Shown here piece after piece: positions 34,109 through 43,624 of a stretch of DNA of 64,000 bases. How positions within the stretch are numbered: the first letter of the stretch is position 1; each line of letters begins with the position of its first letter. The position numbers and the translations under genes are program-made. The notes under the pieces are model-generated. The model was not told the origin of the DNA. It worked only from the letters and a program-made list of their open reading frames with translations, and did no database searches. The stretch covers positions 62,001-126,000 of the forward strand of contig JAGIAA010000007.1 of NCBI GenBank assembly GCA_017745115.1. Direction: 5' to 3'. This stretch comes from Sphingobium sp. GTDB taxonomy: Bacteria; Pseudomonadota; Alphaproteobacteria; Sphingomonadales; Sphingomonadaceae.

Positions 34109-36775
34109 TCACCTGCTGACTTCGAGGCTGGTCCTGGGTCCCAAAGCACCGGCGTTCGCGACCATTGGGCCGCTGGTGTCGGCAACCACGAGCTTGACCC
34201 ACAGCGTATCCCCTTCCTTGAAGTAGGATGTGCTGCTCGCGTTGCGCAGCGCAGCCAGACTGCTTTGCGCTGTGCCAGCGGCGCTCGTTGCAAAACCGGG
34301 CAGCTCGAAAATCACCCAGGACCCTTTGTCCATTTCCCGCAGGGCGAGGTTCACCGCCTTTCTGGCGGTGTCGACCTTGACCTCCGATCCGCTGAGGATC
34401 GAGGTCTCGCCGGTCAGCTCAACCTGCTTCCCGTTGCGGCTGATCATGATCGGATCGGCAGGCGGGCGAGGCCCAGCGGCCGCACGGGGCGCGCCGCCCG
34501 GAGCTCCAAGGGCTGCGCCGGGAGGCGCACCGGGTGCCGCTCCGGGCGCTGCCGCCAGGGCCGCGACTGGAAGTGCGCCGGGACCGCCCACACCGCCAAC
34601 GCTCAGGCGGCCCAGGTCGCCCCGGCAAATGGCGGCGTTCCAGGACGCCTTCATTTCGCAGGCCTTCGGATCGGGCGTAATGCCGTTGTCGATGACGATG
34701 TAGGAGTTGGGGGTGCCGCCGATCGAGCCGTCCCTGTCATGAATGGCCGCGCCCATATAGCCCGAGCGGCTTCCGAAATCATTGGCCCATTTGCGGTCGA
34801 CGGGCGGGAAATAGACAGGCTTCGCCTTGTCGAACTTCAGCCCTTCCACGCCGTTCTCGGTGCTGATCCCGAAGCTGGTGTACATCAGATAGGAGATCGC
34901 GCTCGCCTTGCGCGTGGCATTGTCTTCGAAGTTGCGGAAGGTGACATTCTTCACGTCGTGGCGGAAATCATAATATTCGTAGCCACGGATGGGGAAGTCG
35001 GCGAGCGCCGGCTCCGGCAAGCTGCGACCGTACGCAATTTCCGCCGGAGTGCGGGGATTGCCGATATTGGCGCTCTCGCCCACGAACAGTGAGTCGACGA
35101 CCTGTGACGTGAACGTGTTGGGGCCGCGACCGGCGGCGTGGGTATAGCCGATCGCATTGTCGGCCAGCTTCAGATTCTTGAAGGTGTGTAGCTCGCCGCG
35201 GCTCCAGATGGCGTTGTTCCGGTTCTTGTAGGCGGTGAAATTGTCGAACACCGCTTCCAGCTTCGCGCTCTTCGTGTCGGTCGGGTCGACATAGCCAATG
35301 TGGTAGTTGCTGCCGACGACACTGAAGCTGCCGTCCGCCTTGGGCCCGCGATCGAACATGAAGCCGTCGAAGTTCGAGTGAGAGGTGTTGCCGCTGAACT
35401 CTCCCAAATGGGTCTGGCGGGGGCGTGTATTGGGGCTCTTGCCTTCGTGCGCGCCAATGGCCTGTTCCGGAAAGGCGAACCAGAAGCCAATCTGCTCCGA
35501 CCCTGCCGCCACGTTATTCCGGTAAATGTTGTTCGGATTGGTGATCCAGAAGGTCGACGCGGTGTTGTCCGACGGGATCAGGACGTCCTTGGTCTTCTGA
35601 CCGGACAGACCAGACGTCGTGCCGCCCGGGCTGAGGTTGGTCGGCACGCAGGGCTTCCCGTCGGGATGGCACTTGGTCATGATTCCGAGATTGTGGACGA
35701 ACTGGTTGCCGGTCTCGACAGCATCCTCGAGGAAGTAGCAGTGACCCACCGTGTTGAAGGTGACGTTATTTTCGATCTTGAGGTTGTTGGTTCCGTGCAC
35801 GGTCACGCAGCGGCTGTAGGTGTTGTGGATCGCCGAATTGCGAACATACTGCCCCTGCCCCTCGCCCAAAATATGCCAGTGGATGGGATAGCGGGCGAGA
35901 TGCATGTTCTGCCCCATGCGGGTCAGCTCGACGCTCGAGACGTACATCTTGGAGCCGGCCATCGCCATGATGTGGCCACCAAAGTAGCTCTTCTCAGCAT
36001 CGTCTGACGCTTGAATCTTGATGTTGCGCGTCAGCAAGCCGACTTCGCCGCGCTCGTCGACGCCGAAGGTGATCTCACCGAAGTGCATGTACTGGAGCGG
36101 CTTGTCGAGCGTGAGGGTATTGCCGCTGACGGCCGTGATCGTGCGTTCTTCGGCCTGTTTCGAATCGAAATCGGTGGAGGCGAGGACGATCTGGTCGCCC
36201 TTGCGCCAGCCCGCGGCGTTCAGCACCGCAATCTGGATGCTGCCGGCCTTGGCGGTCTTGGCAAGCTTGGTCCAGCTATTGGCGCGGTCGCCGTGCAGGT
36301 TCAACGTCCCGCCCAGCAGCATGATGCCGCGGTCGCCCATGGTGCTGACATCTTCATTCGGCACTGTGTCGGTCAGCGTGATCGTCGCCTTGCGCGTATG
36401 CGGCTTGGCCTCGCTGCCGATAGCCAGTTCGCCGCCCCCCAGCAGGATCCACTCGCTCTTCAGCTCGAGATCGAGCGTGTCCGCAAAGCTGAGCTTGCCG
36501 TTGATGATGAGGCTGCGCAGTGCCGGTGGCGCCACATCGAGGAGGATGTTCTTGTCACGGGCAATGGTGACCGCATCGCCCGCCTTGGGCACCTTCCTGT
36601 CGGGCCAGGAGGCTGGATCGGACCATCGCGTCTGCTTGGCGGCCACGGCCGGGGCCGACGCGGGCATGGCCATATGGGCATGATCCTCCTGGGCCACGGC
36701 GGCAGACCCGGCGCCGAGCAAAAAGGTTCCGGAAAGAAGTGCACCGACAAGGAACAAGCTGGATTGCTTGCGCAT
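34109..36775 (-). CDS. Secreted G8-domain, parallel beta-helix protein of CEMIP/TMEM2 type
   Basis: The protein has 888 residues with a Sec signal (FLVGALLSGTFLLGAGSAAVAQ). A G8 domain follows (TRWSDPASWPDRKVPKAGDAV) and then right-handed beta-helix repeats. Segments such as AIHNTYSRCVTVHGTNNLKI, TVGHCYFLEDAVETGN, STFWITNPNNIYRNNVAAGS and SLFVGESANIG follow the order seen in animal CEMIP and TMEM2, which degrade hyaluronan. The late Pro/Gly/Ala linker at about residues 750-780 precedes a short C-terminal domain. The second ATG (36775) sits 9 bp after GAGGAG and is preferred to 36784. It lies 53 bp downstream of the TonB receptor gene, so it may process a polymer taken up by that receptor. Confidence 0.8.
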   Translation of the reverse strand: MRKQSSLFLVGALLSGTFLLGAGSAAVAQEDHAHMAMPASAPAVAAKQTRWSDPASWPDRKVPKAGDAVTIARDKNILLDVAPPALRSLIINGKLSFADTLDLELKSEWILLGGGELAIGSEAKPHTRKATITLTDTVPNEDVSTMGDRGIMLLGGTLNLHGDRANSWTKLAKTAKAGSIQIAVLNAAGWRKGDQIVLASTDFDSKQAEERTITAVSGNTLTLDKPLQYMHFGEITFGVDERGEVGLLTRNIKIQASDDAEKSYFGGHIMAMAGSKMYVSSVELTRMGQNMHLARYPIHWHILGEGQGQYVRNSAIHNTYSRCVTVHGTNNLKIENNVTFNTVGHCYFLEDAVETGNQFVHNLGIMTKCHPDGKPCVPTNLSPGGTTSGLSGQKTKDVLIPSDNTASTFWITNPNNIYRNNVAAGSEQIGFWFAFPEQAIGAHEGKSPNTRPRQTHLGEFSGNTSHSNFDGFMFDRGPKADGSFSVVGSNYHIGYVDPTDTKSAKLEAVFDNFTAYKNRNNAIWSRGELHTFKNLKLADNAIGYTHAAGRGPNTFTSQVVDSLFVGESANIGNPRTPAEIAYGRSLPEPALADFPIRGYEYYDFRHDVKNVTFRNFEDNATRKASAISYLMYTSFGISTENGVEGLKFDKAKPVYFPPVDRKWANDFGSRSGYMGAAIHDRDGSIGGTPNSYIVIDNGITPDPKACEMKASWNAAICRGDLGRLSVGGVGGPGALPVAALAAAPGAAPGAPPGAALGAPGGAPRAAAGPRPPADPIMISRNGKQVELTGETSILSGSEVKVDTARKAVNLALREMDKGSWVIFELPGFATSAAGTAQSSLAALRNASSTSYFKEGDTLWVKLVVADTSGPMVANAGALGPRTSLEVSR

Positions 36776-36791
36776 GATATTCATCTCCTCG

Positions 36792-36810
36792 GCCGGGACT
36801 TCGTCCCGGC
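36792..36810 (-). promoter_or_regulatory. Intercistronic hairpin between the TonB-receptor and G8-protein genes
   Basis: GCCGGGAC and GTCCCGGC form a perfect 8-bp stem with a 3-base loop. It lies just before the ribosome-binding site of the G8 gene and 18 bp after the receptor stop. No T-run follows, so it is more likely an mRNA-stability or expression-ratio element than a terminator. Confidence 0.45.
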
Positions 36811-36828
36811 GCTATGTTTGACTCTGGT

Positions 36829-39800
36829 TCAGAACTTGACGCTCGCACCGAACGAGAAGCGGCGTCCCTGCACGTCGTGGAACAAGCTGTAGTTGCCGCC
36901 TGGGAGCTCCCCGAGCGAACGATCGATCTTGGTGTCGATGCCGGTAATGGGCGGCTTGATATCGAACACATTGTCGATCCCGAACCGCAGGCGCACCGCC
37001 TTGTTCAGCTGGTAGCTCGAGTTGAAGTGGAACAGGTTGTAGGCCGGAAGGCCGCCATTGTCTGACCCCGCTTTTGCCAGGCCGTTGAGGAAAAGCGCCT
37101 CATCGCCGTCTTCGGTCTTGGGAATATGCTGCCACTGAAGCGAAACGTTGGCCGGACCCCAGCTGTAGCCCAGGACGCCGAACAGGCGATACCGGAAGGA
37201 CGAACCCGTGCTAACGCCCAGGGCGCCGGTCCCGGTCGTCCCGGCATAATCGATCAACGGCTGGCCGTCGAAGGCCCGGATCTTGGAGTGCAGGGTGTAG
37301 CTGCCGTTCAGGTTCACGTTCACGCGGCCCGGGCCAGCGGGGAAGCTCCAGTTCAGGTTGGCGTCGATACCCGAAATCTTGATCTGGCCTTCGTTGCCGT
37401 AGGTGCTGATGACGTCGTTCACCCTGAAACCGCCGGTTTCGCCGCCGACGCCGTCGCTCCGGAAACGGAATACGCTCGCACAGGTTGAATCGGGATTGTT
37501 GATTGCGGCCTGCGCTCGCGCCCGGATCTGCGGGGTATTCAGGCCGGCAGCGCTGGTCGCACCCGCCGCGACCCCTTCGACCGCCGGATTGTAGTTCGGG
37601 CTGATACAACGCAGCAGCTGCGCACCGCCACCGATGACCGAAATCGGATCGTTGATCGTGATGTTATAGTAATCGACCGTCAGGTTGACGCGCGAGAGCA
37701 GCCCGCTGTTGAACGGGGAGCGGATCACGACGCCCAAGGTCCAGGTGTCCGCCTTTTCCGACCTCAGCTTGGTGGCGGTCGGGTTGTAATCGCGGATGTA
37801 AACCGCGTTTCCGACGCGCGGAGAGTTGGAGAAGATGGTGCCGGTGCCCTGCCGCGTTTGCGCATCGGCGGGGTTGTAGAAGCTGTTGGCGTTCGGTGTT
37901 CCGTCCGGGTTGGTGATCGGCGCGTATACGCCGTTATTGTCGCGGGCCATCAGCTCAAGGCAGACCGCCTGAACATCCAGCGCGTTCTTCGTGTTGACGG
38001 TCGGGTTCGCCGAGAAGGTATTGTTGTTGCGCGTCGAGCAGCCGTCGCCGATCGCGTCGATCGAGATACCGACCTGCCGCTCGAGCAACTGTTCGGCGAT
38101 ATTGGGCGTGCGCTCGGCGCGGTTGTAGCCGCCCCGGAAACGCAGCCACGGCGTGACCTCCCAGTCGGCGAGGATCTTATAGGTATAGCTGGTGCCGCCC
38201 GGGGTGTATTTGGATACGCGACCGCCCACTTCGAGGTTCAAGCTCTTCACGAACGGCAGGTCGGCCACGACCGGGATCAGCAGCTCGCCGTAGACTTCCC
38301 GGGCGTCGATCCCCGTGTTCTCCATGATGGTGTTGAAGGGGCCTCCGATGATATTGTCCTGGAATTCCCGTCCAGCAGAGGCGCCCGCCGCCGGAAGGAA
38401 TGAATAGCGCAGCTCACGATAGCTCGCGCCTGCAGCGAAGCGGAGCGTGTCCTTGGCCCAGGGGATCTCGAACAATCCGCCCTGCACGTTGGCCTCGACG
38501 ATGGTTTGCCGCGAGGTGCCGATGCTAGTGTTGTCTTCGGCGATCGCCTGGCGGCAGTCCTGGGAGATACCCGCATAACCTCCGAAGAAATTCAGCCCGC
38601 TGGTGCAGGTTCCGGTCGTGGCACCGGAGCCACCACCATATGCGTTGCCGGTGCCGCTAAACTTCTGGCCGAAGTTCGGCGCCGTGATGACGGCCCGGAG
38701 ACGGTTCAGCGAGTAATAGCCCGTCTGCCGGCTGATGGTCCGGGCAATGCCGTGATTGACGAATGCTTCCCAGGTCCAGTCGGTACCGGGCACGGAGCCC
38801 TGCAAGCCGGCGATCAGCGTGTAGGTCGTCACGTCCTGATAGCTCTGACGCGGATTGGGAAGCGGACCGGCCAGCTGGACGCGGGCGTTCGGGGTCGCGC
38901 GGGCATTGAGCAGTTGCTGGATGCTGGCAGGCACCACTGCCTGGAACACCTCGGTGTTGGTGCAGCCGGTCGGATTGTAGCCCGGACCGCCCGCCGTAGC
39001 GCAGGGCAAGATGCCCTTGTAGATGTTGTTGAAGGCCGGATTTGGCGCGAAGCTCGTCACGATCTGCCCGTTCACAACGCTCTGCGTGGAAATCACGGCG
39101 GACGGCACATTGGGGTTCTGGTAGACTGCGCTCGTCGGCGTGGCGCCCGGAACTGCGCCGGTATACTTGCCGGTGCCCCACGGGATGAACAGGTCGCTTG
39201 CCGTGCTCGCCTCGAGCTGGGTGTAGGTCGTGCTGTTGCTGAACAGGCCCTGCGCGAAAACGCCGATCCAGTCGTTGATCTCGAAATTGCCCCGCGCGAG
39301 GAAGTTGTAGCGGTCCGTCGGAACGGTCTGCACGGTATTGGTAGTGACTGCGGCCAGCACGCCTGACGAAAGAGTCTTGAAATAATAGCCGTTCAGGTCG
39401 TCGAGTTCAGGCCATGGCTTCAGGAAAGCGCCCGCGCCGCGCGACGCGAAATTGTTGAGGCCGCTGAACAGCGAGCCGTCCTTGTTGACGTATACGGCTG
39501 TAATATTGTTGGGCACGCCGGGCGAGGCGCCTGCGAAGTAGTTGGTTATGACGCATCCAGCCACGGTCGCTTCGCAGGCCGCAGCCGGGTTCGCGAGGAC
39601 CGCGCCGGTCGTCGGGTTGATGCGGTTCGCCGGGAAAGTCAGGCCCGAGACGCCGGGGCGGCCCACGCCCAGTGCTGCAGCGGCGCCGACGGTGGTATCC
39701 GGATTGGCCCACAGCCGCCTGTAGTTCGGGTTATCCCTCTGGAACAACTCGGCGCGGGAGTTGAGCGACATCGCCAGGCTGACATTGCCTCGGCCGTCCG

Positions 39801-40551
39801 CAAAGTCGCTGCCGATGATTCCGGAAAGCTGGTACTCGGAGCCGTTCCAGTCATCGCTGATACCGAATTGTCCGTCGAGATCGATCCCCCTGAAGTTCTT
39901 CTTCAGGATGAAGTTGGTGACGCCGGCAATGGCATCGGCGCCATAGGTGGCGGAGGCGCCGCCCGAGATGATTTCGACGCGCTCAAGAGCAGCGGAAGGG
40001 ATCGTGGAAACGTCGACGGTGCCGTTGGCATTGCCCGGCGTGCCGCGACGGCCGTCGATCAGCACCAGAGTACGGTTGGCGCCGACACCGCGCAGCGAGA
40101 CCGTGGAGGCGCCTGGCGTGCTGGTGGCGCTGGGCTGGATGCTGGTGCCGGCCGCGACCGGGCCACCGGTTCCGCTGACGCCGTTGAGAGTGGTCGACGA
40201 CTGGGCAACGACGAACTGAGGCAGCTTGTTGAGCTGCTCTTCGATCGCCGCGGTCGACGACTCTTTGATGAAGGTATCGTCAATCGTTATTGTCGGGCTG
40301 TTGGCGGTGTAATCCTTGCGCGCGATGCGCGAGCCGGTGACGACGATCGCCGCGGCCTGGGTCTCTCCGGCCGACGCAGCGTCCGATTGGGCGGCAGCGG
40401 CAGCGCACGCTGGATCGAGCGGATTCGCCTTGCAATCGGGCGCGGGTTGGGACTGTCCCTGAGCAGCCGCCGGGACGGCCATCGCGATCATGCTGGAGGC
40501 GCTCGCGAGCAACAAAGCCCTGTAGACGCCGATTTCGTTGAAATTTACCAT
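36829..40551 (-). CDS. TonB-dependent outer-membrane receptor
   Basis: The receptor is very long (1240 residues). It has a signal peptide (LLLASASSMIAMAVPAAAQ), a TonB-box-like AAAIVVTGSRIARKDY, a plug domain (SLRGVGANRTLVLIDGRRG, then VEIISGGASATYGADAIAGV) and a 22-strand-type barrel ending in FSFGASVKF. The plug type, with NPTITIDDTF and long extracellular inserts, resembles sphingomonad and Caulobacter receptors for large or unusual nutrients. No substrate can be named. The G8-domain gene follows on the same transcript, and a two-component system is divergent across a 449-bp gap. Confidence 0.92.
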   Translation of the reverse strand: MVNFNEIGVYRALLLASASSMIAMAVPAAAQGQSQPAPDCKANPLDPACAAAAAQSDAASAGETQAAAIVVTGSRIARKDYTANSPTITIDDTFIKESSTAAIEEQLNKLPQFVVAQSSTTLNGVSGTGGPVAAGTSIQPSATSTPGASTVSLRGVGANRTLVLIDGRRGTPGNANGTVDVSTIPSAALERVEIISGGASATYGADAIAGVTNFILKKNFRGIDLDGQFGISDDWNGSEYQLSGIIGSDFADGRGNVSLAMSLNSRAELFQRDNPNYRRLWANPDTTVGAAAALGVGRPGVSGLTFPANRINPTTGAVLANPAAACEATVAGCVITNYFAGASPGVPNNITAVYVNKDGSLFSGLNNFASRGAGAFLKPWPELDDLNGYYFKTLSSGVLAAVTTNTVQTVPTDRYNFLARGNFEINDWIGVFAQGLFSNSTTYTQLEASTASDLFIPWGTGKYTGAVPGATPTSAVYQNPNVPSAVISTQSVVNGQIVTSFAPNPAFNNIYKGILPCATAGGPGYNPTGCTNTEVFQAVVPASIQQLLNARATPNARVQLAGPLPNPRQSYQDVTTYTLIAGLQGSVPGTDWTWEAFVNHGIARTISRQTGYYSLNRLRAVITAPNFGQKFSGTGNAYGGGSGATTGTCTSGLNFFGGYAGISQDCRQAIAEDNTSIGTSRQTIVEANVQGGLFEIPWAKDTLRFAAGASYRELRYSFLPAAGASAGREFQDNIIGGPFNTIMENTGIDAREVYGELLIPVVADLPFVKSLNLEVGGRVSKYTPGGTSYTYKILADWEVTPWLRFRGGYNRAERTPNIAEQLLERQVGISIDAIGDGCSTRNNNTFSANPTVNTKNALDVQAVCLELMARDNNGVYAPITNPDGTPNANSFYNPADAQTRQGTGTIFSNSPRVGNAVYIRDYNPTATKLRSEKADTWTLGVVIRSPFNSGLLSRVNLTVDYYNITINDPISVIGGGAQLLRCISPNYNPAVEGVAAGATSAAGLNTPQIRARAQAAINNPDSTCASVFRFRSDGVGGETGGFRVNDVISTYGNEGQIKISGIDANLNWSFPAGPGRVNVNLNGSYTLHSKIRAFDGQPLIDYAGTTGTGALGVSTGSSFRYRLFGVLGYSWGPANVSLQWQHIPKTEDGDEALFLNGLAKAGSDNGGLPAYNLFHFNSSYQLNKAVRLRFGIDNVFDIKPPITGIDTKIDRSLGELPGGNYSLFHDVQGRRFSFGASVKF

Positions 40552-41000
40552 TAGAGCCCCCCTTCAAAAATTCGCGGACGGCGGACCGTCGGCGCCATCG
40601 ATCGTTCGCCGCCGCGATGCAGCGCCACGCGGACCGCAAGCGGTGTTGCGCGTGCTGAAAAAAGCGGTGGCGAGTGATGAAGAAGCTTGATGGGCGGGGA
40701 GAAACGGCGTGTCCCAACAGGGACGCCTCCCCTGGCGCTGGTCGCGCGGATTCCCATTCGTCACCCTCCCCAACTGGGCCCGCCTCGACAGGGCGAGCTT
40801 ACACCCGGGATTTTCTCCCGTGATAGTGAGAGGCGAAACTATTCAGGGCCGGTGAAAAGGAGATGGCTGCAACATGAACCTCGGTTTGCGGCCAGATTAA
40901 AATTGGATGACAGCCGGAGAGACGGTTGGAAGCTGCGGGCAGCGCGCTTACTGTCCATCAAGATCGGAGACGTCAGAGGCGGCCGACATATGGGAGGATT
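40552..41000. promoter_or_regulatory. Divergent promoter region between the TonB receptor and the histidine kinase
   Basis: No gene was recognised in these 449 bases. Short open frames here lack recognised motifs. The start codons of the receptor (leftward) and the kinase (rightward) lie at its two ends, so both promoters should be here. A strong GGGAGGATT precedes the kinase ATG. I see no clear repeated operator, so response-regulator control of the receptor is only suggested by position. Confidence 0.4.
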
Positions 41001-42590
41001 ATGCAGCCAATCGATCGCATCGGGTCTCACAGCCTGCGGCACAAGCTCGAAGCTGCATCCTGGGCAGGGCTCATCGCGACTGCCGTACTTGCAGGGCTGC
41101 TCCTCTTCATAGCGTCGACGGCCAGCAAGGTTCTCAATGCGGCTCGGGTCTCGCATGAGCGCGTGCAGCTGTTCACTCAGCTGGACAGGGCGATCTATGA
41201 CCTTCAGGTCCAGAGATATCAACAGCTCCGCCATGCGGGTCCGCGTGCCGATCAGGCCGTTGCGATCGGGTCCGCGAAGGTGCATGCTCTTTTGCGCGAG
41301 GCTGCGGAATTGCCCGTCTCGACTGCTCATGACCGCGCCGTGGCACTCGAAATCGAAAAGAAGGGCCGTGAGGCTGAAGATTATCTGCTGCGGCTGCCGC
41401 AGCTGCTGCGCCAGGTGGATGCGACGATCGAGGAAGCAGGCTCCGGCGCCGGCATGCGCGAACTGCGGCGTGTTTCGGCCCCCTTGTCCGCCCTGACCTC
41501 GGCCCTGCAAAGGGAAATCCGCGCAGGCGGAACGGATGCGGCCGCGCGCACGGCCGACGCCCACAAGCTGATCACATTGGCAGTCGGCGCGTCCGTCGTC
41601 GGCTTCCTTCTGGCCGTCGGTCTGTCCTCCACGATCCATATCCTGCTGCGCAAGCGGCTGCGTCCCGGCCTCGTTGGCCTGGAGCGCGGCGCCCAGTCAT
41701 TCGCCCAGGGAAAGCTGGACTACCGGATCGAGCTTCCGGGCTCGGACGAGCTGGCGCGGCTCGCCACCGCCTTCAACCTGATGGCGCAGGCGCTTGCCGA
41801 AAAGCAGAAGACCCTTCGGGAAGCGCAAATCGAGCTTGAGCAAAAGGTGGCAGATCGAACGCGGCAACTGCGGCTGGCGAATGCGAAGCTGTCCATGGCG
41901 GATGAGCGGCGCCGTGCCTTCCTTGCCGATGTCAGCCACGAGCTTCGCACGCCTCTGACGATCATCCGGGGCGAAACGGAAGTGGCCCTCCGAACCGCCG
42001 AAAATGCCAATTTCGACGCCAGTGACGTATTTGGGCGCATCCTCCAGCAAACGCGCGATCTGACCAGGATGGTCGATGATCTGTTCGTCATCGCGCTTGC
42101 AGAATCGGGCGCCTTACCGCTCGAACGCGAGAAGCTCGACCTCGTTGATGTCGCCAGCCGAGTGGCGAACGATTTCGGCACCCTCGCCAACGAGGCCGGT
42201 GGAGCCGTTTCCATTCTGCCGGGACCGAGATGCCATGCCTCAGGGGATCCGGAGCGCGTCCGCCGAGCGTTGGCAGCCCTCATCGAGAATGCCATGCGAC
42301 ATTGCCAGCCCGCCGTGAAGGTCGAGATCGAAGTGGATATGATCGATGGGCACCCGAGCATCGTGGTGACCGACGATGGTCCCGGTATCGATCCCTCTGT
42401 TGCGCCCGGGCTTTTCGAGCGGTTCAAGCGAGGCGACACGCGGGGCGAAGGGTCCGGCCTTGGCCTCAGTCTGGTCGGTGCCCTGATGGAGGCGCACGGC
42501 GGCCGCGCATATCTGGCTGCCGCGCCAAGAGGTGGAACCCGCGCGGTTTTGGAATTCCCTGACAGCACTCATTCGGAGACCGCGTCATGA
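41001..42590 (+). CDS. Two-component sensor histidine kinase
   Basis: The kinase has 529 residues. Transmembrane segments at about 20-42 and 193-216 enclose a 150-residue periplasmic sensor that is mainly helical. A HAMP linker follows (LRPGLVGLERGAQSFAQGKL) and a coiled coil (about 262-300). The phospho-acceptor is H313 in FLADVSHELRTPL. The ATP-binding domain has the N-box LIENAMRHCQ, the G1 box VTDDGPGID and the G2 box GSGLGLSLV. The ATG at 41001 has GGAGG 5 bp upstream. Its stop overlaps the response-regulator start by ATGA, so the pair is coupled. The signal is unknown. Confidence 0.93.
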   Translation: MQPIDRIGSHSLRHKLEAASWAGLIATAVLAGLLLFIASTASKVLNAARVSHERVQLFTQLDRAIYDLQVQRYQQLRHAGPRADQAVAIGSAKVHALLREAAELPVSTAHDRAVALEIEKKGREAEDYLLRLPQLLRQVDATIEEAGSGAGMRELRRVSAPLSALTSALQREIRAGGTDAAARTADAHKLITLAVGASVVGFLLAVGLSSTIHILLRKRLRPGLVGLERGAQSFAQGKLDYRIELPGSDELARLATAFNLMAQALAEKQKTLREAQIELEQKVADRTRQLRLANAKLSMADERRRAFLADVSHELRTPLTIIRGETEVALRTAENANFDASDVFGRILQQTRDLTRMVDDLFVIALAESGALPLEREKLDLVDVASRVANDFGTLANEAGGAVSILPGPRCHASGDPERVRRALAALIENAMRHCQPAVKVEIEVDMIDGHPSIVVTDDGPGIDPSVAPGLFERFKRGDTRGEGSGLGLSLVGALMEAHGGRAYLAAAPRGGTRAVLEFPDSTHSETAS

Positions 42591-43291
42591 TGCAGATCCT
42601 GTTTGTCGAGGATGACGAACGCGTACGCCGGTTCGTTCTCCGCGGTCTTGAGGCCGAAGGCTATTCCGTCAGCGTGGCCGTTGATGGCGAGGAAGGGCTC
42701 GCGCGCGGAACGGCCGAGGAATTCGACGTCATCATTCTGGACGTAATGTTGCCCCGCCTCGATGGCCGGGAAATATGCCGCCAGCTCCGCAGCGCGTCCA
42801 TCGCCACGCCGATCTTGATGCTGACAGCAATGGACAACACCGAAGATAAGGTCGGGGCTCTGCGCGGGGGCGCTGACGATTATCTGACCAAGCCGTTCGA
42901 TTTTGATGAACTGCTTGCGAGGATAGAAGCTCTTGCGCGGCGCAAGGATGGTTTCGCGGTAGAAGCTCCGAGCGTGCTGCAGATGGGTAACGTCCAGATG
43001 GAGCGAGACTCGATGCGCGTGCTCCTGGATGGGCGCCCCGTCGAACTCACGGGACGAGAATACCAGCTGCTCGAAATGCTGATGACGTCGCGGGGCAAGG
43101 TCCTCAGCCGCACACGCATACTGAACAAGGTCTGGGGGTATGACTCAGACCCTCTCACGAATGTCGTCGACGTCTACGTCCGCCGGCTCCGTACCAAGAT
43201 GCAATGGGATTCGGAAAACGGCTGGATCCGGACCATACGAAATTACGGCTATCGATTTGATCCCGCAGCCGACCTGGCGCAGGCGAGGTAA
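42587..43291 (+). CDS. OmpR/PhoB-family response regulator
   Basis: This 234-residue response regulator has a receiver domain with acidic residues E8 D9 D10, the phospho-acceptor D52 in IILDVMLPRLDG, and the conserved K102 in LTKPFDF. The C-terminal winged helix includes VELTGREYQLLEMLMTSRGK and VVDVYVRRLRTKM, typical of OmpR/PhoB DNA-binding domains. It is translationally coupled to the kinase. The neighbouring TonB receptor/G8 operon on the other strand is a reasonable target, but no direct repeats were recognised there. Confidence 0.94.
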   Translation: MMQILFVEDDERVRRFVLRGLEAEGYSVSVAVDGEEGLARGTAEEFDVIILDVMLPRLDGREICRQLRSASIATPILMLTAMDNTEDKVGALRGGADDYLTKPFDFDELLARIEALARRKDGFAVEAPSVLQMGNVQMERDSMRVLLDGRPVELTGREYQLLEMLMTSRGKVLSRTRILNKVWGYDSDPLTNVVDVYVRRLRTKMQWDSENGWIRTIRNYGYRFDPAADLAQAR

Positions 43292-43402
43292 TCACCTGTT
43301 ATCATACGCTTACCTCTTGACTCGAGGCATTCGGTTTCCAAAATTTCTGCAGGCGATTTCGCCAAGCTGGAATGAGCGACTGGTAGGAAGGAGGAAAAAT
43401 CC

Positions 43403-43624
43403 ATGTCTCTCGACCAATTTCGCCGCCCCTTTGATGTCGTCAAGCATCCAACGCTCGAGCCCGAGGTCAAGCGCGCTATCTTGGCATCGTGGGCATCTGA
43501 TCAGGCCGCCATTACAAACAGGCCAGACCTGCGCCGTCCCAAGGGTCTCAAGCGACCTGTGCCTGTCCGAGACATCTTCGCAGCCCTGAAAAAGCTCGAC
43601 CGACAGACAGGAGAACGCACATGA
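43403..43624 (+). CDS. Small conserved protein of unknown function
   Basis: The 73-residue soluble protein begins SLDQFRRPFDVVKHPTLEPE and continues with AILASWASDQAAITNRP. The end, VPVRDIFAALKKLDR, is an amphipathic helix. It looks like short alphaproteobacterial proteins of unknown role found near DUF465 genes. It has AGGAGG 9 bp before the ATG. Its stop overlaps the DUF465 gene by ATGA, so the two are made together. No function is assigned. Confidence 0.8.
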   Translation: MSLDQFRRPFDVVKHPTLEPEVKRAILASWASDQAAITNRPDLRRPKGLKRPVPVRDIFAALKKLDRQTGERT

